Below, piece by piece: positions 1-7,877 of a stretch of 64,000 nucleotides of DNA; position 1 is the stretch's first letter, and each line of letters starts with the position of its first letter. Origin of the DNA: JAJRVM01 sp041752115 (GTDB taxonomy: Bacteria > Planctomycetota > Planctomycetia > Pirellulales > Pirellulaceae); NCBI GenBank assembly GCA_041752115.1, contig JBGSHS010000168.1, forward strand, positions 99,256 to 163,255, read 5' to 3'. The notes under the pieces are model-generated. The model did no database searches, was not told the origin of the DNA, and worked only from the letters and a program-made list of their open reading frames with translations. The position numbers and the translations under genes are program-made.

Positions 1-76
1 ACGTTCTGAGCCCGTTCCCGCCAGTTCACCACCCACTGTCTGGTCCGGTGATCAGCGGCGGTCGATTAAGCTTACC

Positions 77-104
77 TTGAAATCGGGCGTACGGGTCGTA
101 CAAT
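77..104 (+). promoter_or_regulatory. Candidate sigma-70-type promoter of mgtE
   Basis: A TTGAAA box at 77-82 and a TACAAT box at 99-104 are separated by 16 bases, close to the bacterial housekeeping consensus. The reading frame of mgtE can be extended back to a TTG at 77, but that TTG is the first half of the -35 box. This favours a translation start downstream of the promoter. The assignment is by inspection only. Confidence 0.5.
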
Positions 105-181
105 CGTCCTGCCTTGGGCGGCGGAAACGCACGCAGCCACCTCTTGATGATCGGGCAGGACAGGCCGAATCTGTCACGAAG

Positions 182-1552
182 ATGCGAGTTGCAGCTATGG
201 AAATTCACGAACCATCGTGGCAGGAACTGGAACGACTGCTTCAGTCCGGCAACGTACAAGACGTTGAACGGTACCTCACGTCGCTTCCGGCCAGCGAGAC
301 GGTGTGGGTGGTGTCGCGACTCAATGACGAGGACCAGTCTCGACTCCTTGGCCTGCTCGCGCCGGTCGACGCGGCCGAGTTGATCCAGCAGTTGCCCGAT
401 GCCCAGGCGGTGGAACTGCTCGAAGATATGGCTCCCAATGCCGTGGCCGACATCCTGGAGGAGCTGCCCAGCGATCAGCAGGCAGACATCCTGGGTGATC
501 TGGACGAGGAGCACGCGGAGGCGATTCTGACCGAGATGCAGCCGGGAGCTGCCGTGGAGGCCAGGAATCTCGCGCGGTACGACGACGCTGTCGCGGGCGG
601 ACTGATGATTCGCGAATTCCTGGCCTATCCAAGCCGTTTCTCCGTGGCACAGGTCATTCAGGATATGCGAGTCAACGCGGGAAAGTACCGCCATTACGAA
701 GTCCAATATGCTTACGTGACCCAGGACGACGATCGATTGATCGGAGTCCTGCGACTCCGCGATCTGCTGCTGGCCAGCCCCACCCAGCCGATCAGCCAGT
801 TAATGATCCGGCAGCCGCTGACCGTCTCCGACCTGGCTTCGCTCAATGAACTGCGCGACCTGTTTGAGCGACATCAGTTCTTCGGCGTCCCCGTGACCAA
901 CGCCGCCGGGAAGCTGCTGGGGGTCGTGCGCCGCGGGGCGGTCGACGAAGCGCTGGCCGATCGCAATGCCGACGATTATCGCAAGGCCCAGGGCATTTTC
1001 CGGGAAGAACTGCGTTCGATGCCCGTGCTGCTGCGTTCGCGACGTCGATTGACCTGGCTGACGATCAACATCGGTCTGAACGCGATCGCGGCCAGTGTGA
1101 TCGCCTTCTACCAGGATACGCTCGCCCAAGTGATCGCTCTGGCCGTCTTCCTCCCAATCATCTCGGACATGAGCGGCTGCAGCGGCAATCAGGCGGTGGC
1201 CGTCAGCATGCGGGAATTATCCCTGGGACTCGTGCGACCGCACGAGATCCTCCGTGTGTGGTGGAAGGAAGCCGTCGTGGGGATCCTCAACGGTGTGGTC
1301 CTCGGCCTGATGATCGCCTTCGCCGTGTGGCTGTGGAAGGGCAATCCGTGGCTTGGGGCCGTCGTGGGAATCGCGCTGGCAGCCAACACATTGATTGCCG
1401 TTTCGATCGGCGGCACGCTCCCGCTGGTCGTGCGTCGGATGAAGATGGATCCGGCACTCGCGTCGGGCCCCATCCTGACCACGGTGACCGACATGTGCGG
1501 GTTCTTCCTGACGTTGAGCCTGGCCTCCGCCCTGCTTCGGTACCTGACGTGA
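182..1552 (+). CDS. mgtE: MgtE-type magnesium transporter
   Basis: Predicted Mg2+ channel/transporter of the inner membrane, about 456 residues. The N-terminal part (about residues 5-130) is the leucine-rich helical MgtE_N domain with its repeated helix pattern (LLAPVDAAELIQQLP, EELPSDQQADILGDL). A CBS pair follows (about 140-260), which in the family senses cytosolic Mg2+. The C-terminal third has about five hydrophobic helices. The segment FLPIISDMSGCSGNQAVAVS carries the family's P-x(n)-G-N-Q pore-region signature. The frame is open to a TTG at 77, but that lies in a probable promoter. ATG 182 or ATG 197 is more likely, and neither has a strong ribosome site. It stands alone, with repeats downstream. 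Confidence 0.9.
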   Translation: MRVAAMEIHEPSWQELERLLQSGNVQDVERYLTSLPASETVWVVSRLNDEDQSRLLGLLAPVDAAELIQQLPDAQAVELLEDMAPNAVADILEELPSDQQADILGDLDEEHAEAILTEMQPGAAVEARNLARYDDAVAGGLMIREFLAYPSRFSVAQVIQDMRVNAGKYRHYEVQYAYVTQDDDRLIGVLRLRDLLLASPTQPISQLMIRQPLTVSDLASLNELRDLFERHQFFGVPVTNAAGKLLGVVRRGAVDEALADRNADDYRKAQGIFREELRSMPVLLRSRRRLTWLTINIGLNAIAASVIAFYQDTLAQVIALAVFLPIISDMSGCSGNQAVAVSMRELSLGLVRPHEILRVWWKEAVVGILNGVVLGLMIAFAVWLWKGNPWLGAVVGIALAANTLIAVSIGGTLPLVVRRMKMDPALASGPILTTVTDMCGFFLTLSLASALLRYLT

Positions 1553-1656
1553 GGCCTGCGGGGTAAATCGTGAGAGGCTGTGCGGCCGGCAGCTGCTAAC
1601 GGCGCGACTGGCCGCTGCGGATAGGGACCCGCCGCAACGAAGTGGTGCGGAAATGG

Positions 1657-1747
1657 GGAATGCCACAATGCCACAGTGCTCCATGGTGATGCGGTCGGGA
1701 GCGCACGGTGTCTGCTCTCAATGCGCATTGTCGCATTGTCGCATTCC
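1657..1747. repeat. Long imperfect inverted repeat A
   Basis: The left arm 1657-1678 and the right arm 1726-1747 are reverse complements at 19 of 22 positions, with a 47-base spacer. Each arm is internally repetitive: the left one holds AATGCCACA twice in tandem, the right one GCATTGTC-like units. A transcript of either strand could form a 22-base-pair hairpin. It lies about 110 bases after the mgtE stop codon and has no T-tract. Confidence 0.7.
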
Positions 1748-1942
1748 CTATTCACATTCCACTTCCCACGGGCCTGTCATCGTGTGAGGCGCCGAGTGAC
1801 TCGGCGTGAGGGGCCGTGGGTCTGATCCCGCTCTGGGTGCAAGAACCACAGGATATCCCAGCTCCAACGGCAGAATGTCCAAGGAAGAAGAGCCGACCTG
1901 ACGCCTCAGAATCGCGTCACTTTCTGCCCCTTGCCCCTGGAA

Positions 1943-1966
1943 CATTCCTTGTTCGATATTCTGCGG
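1943..1966 (-). repeat. Dispersed 24-base repeat, copy 1
   Basis: The reverse complement of this segment begins CCGCAGAATATCGAAC and ends AAGGAATG. It matches 15812-15835 at 23 of 24 positions on the opposite strand. Both copies are intergenic. Confidence 0.65.
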
Positions 1967-2112
1967 TCCAGACGGCCCAGAAACAGAGGGTGTCTGGTTT
2001 TAAGGCTCGCCCAACGGGGGATAAACGTATCTCGAAACCGAAAGAACCACAGCCTCTGAGGGGTGAGGTGAGCTACGACTGAGCCAATAGCCTCCATGAA
2101 GCACCCCATGTC

Positions 2113-2245
2113 GAATGACACAGTACCCCATGACGAAAGACGATCGACGAATCCACAATCGAGCTGGCAGCCGGCTGAGGTGGATTCTCCTGTAAGCGTT
2201 TTTCGCCATTCGCCATTCCCTTCGTCATGGGGTACTGTGTCATTC
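2113..2245. repeat. Long perfect inverted repeat B
   Basis: The left arm 2113-2137 (starts GAATGACACAGTACCCC) is a perfect 25-base reverse complement of the right arm 2221-2245. The spacer is 83 bases. Inside it a second perfect stem is nested: GAATCCAC at 2149-2156 with GTGGATTC at 2180-2187. The whole can fold as a stacked long hairpin. It lies about 185 bases upstream of the sialidase-like gene. Confidence 0.8.
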
Positions 2246-2429
2246 GTCATTGGGTCCTTCGTCATTGCTTGCAGGTGTGACCGAATCGTGCAAGTTTGTC
2301 GAGCCGTTTCCTCGCCGGTCAAGTGCGGCCGGGATTCGGATCGGGTAGCATGCTGGTAGTGCCCAGGTCGCTCCTGAGAGCGGCAGGCGGCCCATACTCC
2401 CGCCATCGTATGCCTGTGAGGACAATGCC

Positions 2430-3512
2430 ATGAAGAACCATCTGCGTTTCTCTACGCTTCCCACGTGTCTGCTGAGTGTGTTTGCTCTGTCTCTGAGTTG
2501 CTGCAGCCACGGGTTGGCCAGCGACATGCCAGAGGTCAAGGTCACGAACATCCGTCGGGCCTTTCACAATGGCGAGCACAACGCCTTTACCGATCTGGTT
2601 CGGTTCCGAGACATGTTCTACCTGACATTCCGCAGTTGCCCTGACGGTCACATGGTGCACCCGACCGCGTCGATTATCGTTCTGCGCAGCCCGGACGCTG
2701 TATCATGGCAGCAAGTGCACCGTTTTGATGTGCATCTGCGTGACACGCGTGATCCGCATTTCCTGGTGTTCCAGGACCGTCTGTTTATCTACACAGGGAC
2801 GTGGTACAGCGGAAAGACAACAATTCCCGTCAGCGACTATGATCTGAACCTGCATCTGGGATACGCAGCCTGGTCGGACGATGGACAGCAGTGGCACAGT
2901 CCGGTCATGCTGGAAGGCACGTTCGGTCATTACATCTGGCGAGCTGCCGCGTTCCAGGGCAAGGCGTATCTCTGTGGCCGCCGCAAGCAGGAGTTTGAAG
3001 TCGCGGCGCGCGGCGAAGGAAATCAAGTTGAGTCGCTGATGCTGGAAAGTGACGACGGCCTCACCTGGCGCAAGCGGGCTGTTTTTCAGGAGCAGCAAGG
3101 CGATGAGACGGCCTTTCTCTTTGAACCGGACGGGACGATCCTGGCCGTTGGCCGGCGAGGCGGCGCTCCCGCGCAGCTCCTGCGATCACTGCCCCCGTAC
3201 GATCAGTGGGAACGACGGGAGCTGGACCAGTATGTCGGTGGTCCCCTGCTTGCGAAGTGGGGGGATCGTTATGTCGTGGGTGGACGTCAGTCGACGTCCG
3301 ATCGCGGCCCGAAAACGGTTATGTACTGGCTCGTCAACGATCAGCTGCACCCGTTTGCCGAGTTACCCAGTGGCGGCGACAACTCCTATCCGGGGTTCGT
3401 AGCCTTGAGTCCGACGCGGGCGATCATGTCGTGGTATTCGTCCCACGAAACGGATGCAGGAGGGCAGCCGATCACCGCCATCTATCTGGCTGACCTGGAA
3501 CTCGCACCATAA
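2430..3512 (+). CDS. Secreted BNR/sialidase-like beta-propeller protein
   Basis: A 360-residue exported protein. The N-terminus is a signal peptide (MKNHLRFSTLPTCLLSVFAL, cleavage probably near residue 30). The body repeats short Y/W-rich beta-strand segments with Asp-rich turns (FYLTFRSCPDGH, YAAWSDDGQQWHSP, MLESDDGLTWRKR). These resemble the Asp-box blades of exo-alpha-sialidase-like proteins. The substrate cannot be read from the sequence, and the full set of sialidase arginines was not verified. The ATG is preceded by TGAGGA. It is followed by an oxidoreductase on the same strand after 123 bases. Confidence 0.65.
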   Translation: MKNHLRFSTLPTCLLSVFALSLSCCSHGLASDMPEVKVTNIRRAFHNGEHNAFTDLVRFRDMFYLTFRSCPDGHMVHPTASIIVLRSPDAVSWQQVHRFDVHLRDTRDPHFLVFQDRLFIYTGTWYSGKTTIPVSDYDLNLHLGYAAWSDDGQQWHSPVMLEGTFGHYIWRAAAFQGKAYLCGRRKQEFEVAARGEGNQVESLMLESDDGLTWRKRAVFQEQQGDETAFLFEPDGTILAVGRRGGAPAQLLRSLPPYDQWERRELDQYVGGPLLAKWGDRYVVGGRQSTSDRGPKTVMYWLVNDQLHPFAELPSGGDNSYPGFVALSPTRAIMSWYSSHETDAGGQPITAIYLADLELAP

Positions 3513-3635
3513 ACCGGCAGGTCTGACTGTTTCGGCGGCTGACACACTCCCTCTTGCGGTTCCCTTGGCCAGCCGTTCAACTGGCGAAAAGGGAATGCTT
3601 TACTCCAGTCAAGTTCTTGCCTGCGGAGCCCACCG

Positions 3636-4961
3636 ATGAACGTACCCTCTCCTTCCCCTTCGAACCAGAATAGCTCGCGACGCCGCTTTCTGAAGGCATC
3701 GGCTCTGGCCGCGACCACGGCGGCGTTAGGCCGGTTGGCGTTTCCTCAAGGCGTTTACGCCTCGGCAGCGCAGGAGATTCGGATCGGGATGATTGGATGC
3801 GGTGGCCGCTGCAGCGGGGCCGCCAACGACGCGCTGACTCTGGGGAACGATGTCAAACTCGTCGCCATGACCGATGTGTTCGAAACGAGGATGCAGTCCA
3901 AGCGAGACTACTTTCGGTCGACCTTTCCGGATCAGTTCCAGGCCACGGACGACACCTGCGTCTTCGGACTGGAGGGCTACAAGACGGTGATCGATGCGAG
4001 CGACGCGGTGCTGATCGCCTGTGCGTCGAAGTTTCATCCGTTCTACGCCGAGGCAGCGATCAAGGCGGGCAAGCATGTGTTCATTGAAAAACCGCACGCG
4101 ATCGACCCGGCCGGCTGTGTCCGACTGCGGCGACTGTGCGAACTGGCCAGAAAGAAGAACCTCTCGGTCGTCTCCGGACATGAGAGCCGATACAGTCTGG
4201 CTTATCAGGAGCAGGTCAAGCGGATTCACGACGGAGCGATCGGCGACATCGTGGCGATCCAGTCCATGTTCCTGCGCGCTCCATACGGCCTCGTGCCGCG
4301 CGACCCGCACCTGTCGGAGGTCGAGTACCAGTTTGCCAACTGGTACCACTTCCGCTGGCTGTCGGGCGATGACGTCACGCAGTCACTCGTACACAACCTG
4401 GACCGCATGCGATGGGTGCTGCACGAACAGAACCCGACCTGGTGTTTCGGACTGGCGGGAAGGTCCAGTTCCTTTGGCGAGGTCTACGGCGATATGTTCG
4501 ATCACAGCAGCGTGGTTTATGAGTTCGCCAGCGGACCGCGACTTACCGCCCTCTGCCAGACGCGTGTCAACTGCTATCCCAACTGGGATGACATCATCAT
4601 GGGCACCAAGGGAGTCTGCTATTGGACGGCATGTCGCATTGAGGGCGAGTCGCCTTGGCGCTACGAAGGCCCGCAGAACAACGCGAATACGCAGGAGCAA
4701 CAACTGCTGATCGACTCGATCCGCAACGCCACACCTCTGAATCATGCCGATACGATGATCGACAGCACGTATATGGCGATCATGGGACAAATTGCCAGCT
4801 ATACCGGCAAACAGGTAACGTGGGACCAGATGCTGGCAGCCGATTTTGAGTTCGAGCCGAAGCTGGCCGACGTTCGGCTCGATATGCCCCCTGCGACCCA
4901 GCCCGACGCCAGCGGCAATTATCCGCTGCCGATACCTGGGTTCGTCGACTACTTCCCATAG
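3636..4961 (+). CDS. Gfo/Idh/MocA-family oxidoreductase with Tat signal
   Basis: Predicted NAD(P)-dependent sugar or cyclitol dehydrogenase, 441 residues, exported by the twin-arginine route. SRRRFLKAS near residue 12 and a hydrophobic stretch ending at YASA form the Tat signal. The Rossmann motif is IRIGMIGCGGRCSGAAN (about 48-64). HVFIEKPHAID contains the conserved E-K-P of the family. The C-terminal part is the mixed alpha/beta substrate domain. Exported members of this family are numerous in planctomycetes, and their substrates are mostly unknown. Its stop codon lies one base from the stop of the convergent DHH gene. Confidence 0.85.
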   Translation: MNVPSPSPSNQNSSRRRFLKASALAATTAALGRLAFPQGVYASAAQEIRIGMIGCGGRCSGAANDALTLGNDVKLVAMTDVFETRMQSKRDYFRSTFPDQFQATDDTCVFGLEGYKTVIDASDAVLIACASKFHPFYAEAAIKAGKHVFIEKPHAIDPAGCVRLRRLCELARKKNLSVVSGHESRYSLAYQEQVKRIHDGAIGDIVAIQSMFLRAPYGLVPRDPHLSEVEYQFANWYHFRWLSGDDVTQSLVHNLDRMRWVLHEQNPTWCFGLAGRSSSFGEVYGDMFDHSSVVYEFASGPRLTALCQTRVNCYPNWDDIIMGTKGVCYWTACRIEGESPWRYEGPQNNANTQEQQLLIDSIRNATPLNHADTMIDSTYMAIMGQIASYTGKQVTWDQMLAADFEFEPKLADVRLDMPPATQPDASGNYPLPIPGFVDYFP

Positions 4962-4962
4962 T

Positions 4963-6024
4963 TCAGAGATTCTCAAAGATCTCGCGGCGAGCGACGAGCC
5001 TGGTACCGCGCTGGCGATTCACCTGGCAGGCTGCCAGCCAGCGTTCTCGAAGTTCGTCCTGGAGGCTGGCACGGACCTTCGACTGTGAAGCGGCACCCGT
5101 AATCTTCCCACCAGCACGATGCATGTGTCCGCCGCAGCCTCCCAGTCCGCTGAGCGTCGCACGGAGCAACTTCGCTGCGTCACCGCCCGTGCGGCCAGTG
5201 CGCGCCGAAATGATCAGATCGTCGCCGATCACTGCGGCACACAACACGCGTCGAAGTCCGCGACAGCGTACCAGCAGGTCGGCCACTTCCCCGACAATCT
5301 CCGCTCCCGTCGCACGCGGCAGAAAACAGAGTGCCGTATCGTCGTACACAAAAGTGTTTTGCATGGCCAGTGCCAGATCACTGAAATACTCCGGCTCCAG
5401 CGGCGCGTTTTCGATCTCCGCCAGCAATGCCGGATCGGCAATACCCGTCAGCCACCGCACGATCGACCGATCGAGTGCCGAATGAGCGGTCTCGCCGCCA
5501 CTTGTTTCGGTCCGAATGCCGTAGAGGATGGCGGTGGCCAGCTTCATTCCCGGGTCGATCCCCTGCTCCCGCAGATAGCTCGCTGCAATGCTCGCTGCCG
5601 CAGCCGCATTGGTGCGAATATCCTTGAATGGGACCCGGCCCGCTCCGTTGCCGTTCTTGTGATGGTCCACCACCGCCACAGGCTCAATCCCCGCTCGCGT
5701 CACCAGGTGGTTGGTCGTTCCCAGTCCGCAGTCCACCAGAATCGCCGCTGTCTCCCGGTCCGAATCGACTTCGCTGATCAGCTCGATCGGTGGATTGAGA
5801 ATCTCCACCATGTGGCGATTCTCGGCACGCACGATAGCGCCGCCCCCGATAAGCCGGACTGGCTTGCCGAACTTCTCCTCCAACAGCGTCAGAATGGCCC
5901 AACCGGCGGCGATCACATCCGGGTCGGGATTGTCGTGCATGACGACCAAGTACCGCTCGTAATCGGCCAACACGTTGAGCAGGCGATCCGAGGGGAGTCT
6001 TGACTGGGTTCGAACGGAAGACAT
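4963..6024 (-). CDS. DHH/DHHA1 phosphoesterase (NrnA-like)
   Basis: A 353-residue cytoplasmic phosphoesterase, likely hydrolysing nanoRNA, cyclic-dinucleotide products or pAp like NrnA. HDNPDPDVIAAG (about 30-41) is the first metal motif. ILVDCGLG is the second. VVDHHKN is the DHH signature. The C-terminal DHHA1 domain ends with GGCGGHMHRAGG, the usual substrate-binding glycine/His motif. The frame is open further upstream, but ATG at 6024 (MSSVRTQSRLP) leaves the normal short N-terminus. It is transcribed towards the oxidoreductase gene. Confidence 0.85.
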   Translation of the reverse strand: MSSVRTQSRLPSDRLLNVLADYERYLVVMHDNPDPDVIAAGWAILTLLEEKFGKPVRLIGGGAIVRAENRHMVEILNPPIELISEVDSDRETAAILVDCGLGTTNHLVTRAGIEPVAVVDHHKNGNGAGRVPFKDIRTNAAAAASIAASYLREQGIDPGMKLATAILYGIRTETSGGETAHSALDRSIVRWLTGIADPALLAEIENAPLEPEYFSDLALAMQNTFVYDDTALCFLPRATGAEIVGEVADLLVRCRGLRRVLCAAVIGDDLIISARTGRTGGDAAKLLRATLSGLGGCGGHMHRAGGKITGAASQSKVRASLQDELRERWLAACQVNRQRGTRLVARREIFENL

Positions 6025-7316
6025 TACAGTCTCACGAGACTGGTCCAGACGGGATGTCCGGCGCACCGGCGACCGAACACACAATCAATCCATCCTAATG
6101 GCGACGCCGCAGCAAAGGAAGTTGCCAACCGCCCTGTTTGGATCCGGCCGATCTACCCCCACCTGGCATAACCGTCACTACGCACTCGCTTTACCTCGAT
6201 CCGAGCGGTTCTGAGCGTTTGCTCTCAAGCCGCGTCGACGGCTGCCGGAAGCCGGGCCCGCTATTTGCCGGTTCCGCACACCCCGCCCTAGCGGCCGGAG
6301 GTCGGACCGTCCCCCCGATCTCTCGCCGTAACCTCCACCGAACGGGTTGCGGCATGAGGGGTGACGCTGCGCCATTGGTGCTCAGCCGCCTGTTGGGTGG
6401 AGCCGCGAGCGCCGTCGGTCGCGCAAGAGCCTGCGTGCCAGGCATCATCTGGGCCTCAATCACCGTCCGACCCACACGGCTTGCCGTGACAATCTGTCGT
6501 CAGCGACCAGATGCGGCGCGGTCTCCCTGACAGCCGGATCGTACCACACGACCACTTCACCCCGACGGAATCCGGATGCGAATGGTGCGCCCACCGTCAA
6601 CTTCCGGCACCGTCACAACCGACATTAAATGGACGCTCCGGACGGCGCTCCCCGAAGCCTCCGTGCGCGTCGGAGACTTCTCACGAGCGCTGACAACCGG
6701 TAGTGGCAGAATCTGCGGCTAGGAAGTGTACTTCTTGCGAGCGGTGTGTTGAGCCGGCTGAATTCACTATGTGATTTTCGACGCCACTGCTCGGAGATCT
6801 GCGGCCCGGTTTAGCGCCGCGTCATCCTCATGCAAACGCCATAGCAAGATAGTGCGCATCTCGCATCATGTGTGGAGCGCGGGCACCATCCACGAAAGCG
6901 TGACTTTCTCTCATAGGAATTTGTGAAAAGTGAATGAGCCAATTATGTCGCGTTTGCATTGCCGAACCAGAGCTTCCACTCTGCAATCCGTGACCAACGT
7001 GCTTGACCAAATCGGCCCGAGTCAGTACCGTGGAAAAAGTTAGTGACAAAATGCACAAGGGTGCTTACTTGGGAGTCGCACGGTGTCATCCCGCCCCAAG
7101 GCAGACAGGGACGTATGCCCCACCGCACCTTTCACACCACCATCAGCACGTGCCTGACGGGCTGGTTTTCAACTCCCGTTTCAGTGCGGCATTGAGGTTC
7201 TTCGGGAATACGGAGAGTGAGAAGAGCAGACGCATAGCGACGGGTCCCAGTCCGCGCATCACCCCGCGTATTTCGGTATTTCGGATCAACTCCGCCCCCT
7301 TTTACGAGGCAACACC
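6025..7316. other. 1.3 kb gap upstream of the hydrogenase operon
   Basis: No coding frame here looks like protein: the ORFs are Arg/Pro/Ser-rich shadows. The part 6190-6560 is very GC-rich. I looked on both strands for RNase P RNA, tmRNA and SRP RNA signatures and found none. The AT-richer part from about 6760 to 7316 is probably the hydrogenase leader and promoter, with a Rex-like palindrome at 7041-7058. Confidence 0.45.
7041..7058. promoter_or_regulatory. Possible Rex-like redox operator
   Basis: TAGTGACAAAATGCACAA matches the palindromic Rex consensus TTGTGA-N6-TCACAA at 10 of 12 informative positions. It lies about 260 bases before the first hydrogenase gene. Rex represses fermentative and hydrogenase genes when NADH is low in other phyla. 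No rex gene is in the window, so this is a suggestion only. Confidence 0.25.
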
Positions 7317-7877
7317 ATGACCATGGAGACCGGACACTGCAAGGAGTGTCATGAGGCAACGGAGGAGGAGCGTCTGGCTCAGCTGGACGATGTCCTCAAT
7401 CAGTACCGCGACGTTCCGGGTGCTCTGATTCCGGTTCTGCAGATTGCGCAAGCGATCTTCGGATACTTGCCCGAGGTGGCCTTGCGCAAGATCAGTATTG
7501 CGTTGGGCAAGTCGTACAGCGAAGTGGCGGGTGTGGTCGGATTTTACTCGTTCTTCACGACCGTTCCGCGTGGCAGGCACATCATACGAGTTTGTCTGGG
7601 GACGGCGTGTTACGTGCGGGGAGGCAAGGACGTCCTTGCCTCGTTGCGCAACACATTGCGATTGGAAGTGGGGGAGACGACTGCGGACCAGAACTTTTCA
7701 CTGGACGTGGGTCGATGTTTTGGCGCCTGCGGTTTGGCTCCGGTCATCATGATTGACGATGACGTGCACGAGCGCGTGCGGCCGGGACAGTTGACGAACA
7801 TTCTGGAACAGTACCGTCAGGCGGAAACGAAAGTCGCTGCCAATGCCAATACTGAAGGGACCGGTGAGAACATATGA
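7317..7877 (+). CDS. hydC: NuoE/HydC-like [2Fe-2S] hydrogenase subunit
   Basis: A 186-residue electron-transfer subunit of the NuoE/HydC/HndA family, the small partner of the flavin subunit in multimeric [FeFe] hydrogenases and complex I. The helical N-terminal part (LIPVLQIAQAIFGYLPEVAL) precedes a thioredoxin-like domain. Its four cysteines CLGTAC (about 99-104) and CFGAC (about 140-144) bind one [2Fe-2S] cluster. VGVVGFYSFF-type sequence before the first Cys is typical. The last four bases overlap the next start (ATGA), so translation is probably coupled to the fusion subunit. Confidence 0.88.
   Translation: MTMETGHCKECHEATEEERLAQLDDVLNQYRDVPGALIPVLQIAQAIFGYLPEVALRKISIALGKSYSEVAGVVGFYSFFTTVPRGRHIIRVCLGTACYVRGGKDVLASLRNTLRLEVGETTADQNFSLDVGRCFGACGLAPVIMIDDDVHERVRPGQLTNILEQYRQAETKVAANANTEGTGENI

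Larger units (their letters stand above)
1553..2429. other. Gene-free, repeat-rich region
   Basis: No convincing reading frame lies between mgtE and the next gene. The stretch contains two long inverted repeats (1657-1747 and 2113-2245) and one copy of a dispersed 24-base repeat (1943-1966), each listed separately. The short ORFs here consist of these repeats and show no domain-like sequence. Confidence 0.6.

Noticed and set aside
77..181. N-terminal extension of MgtE from TTG 77.
   Set aside because: TTG 77 is part of a good -35 box and the 35 extra residues are basic and unlike the MgtE N domain.
5119..6003. A 294-codon forward frame opposite the DHH phosphoesterase gene.
   Set aside because: It is the shadow of a gene with clear DHH motifs and has no domain of its own. 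The same holds for the other long antisense frames, such as 22248-23654, 55920-57422 and 59852-61540.
6138..6560. Open frames and a very GC-rich block upstream of the hydrogenase operon, considered as a gene, RNase P RNA, tmRNA or SRP RNA.
   Set aside because: The frames are Arg/Pro/Ser-rich on both strands without motifs. The conserved RNase P (GAGGAAAGTCC), tmRNA tag/CCA end and SRP loop sequences are absent on both strands.
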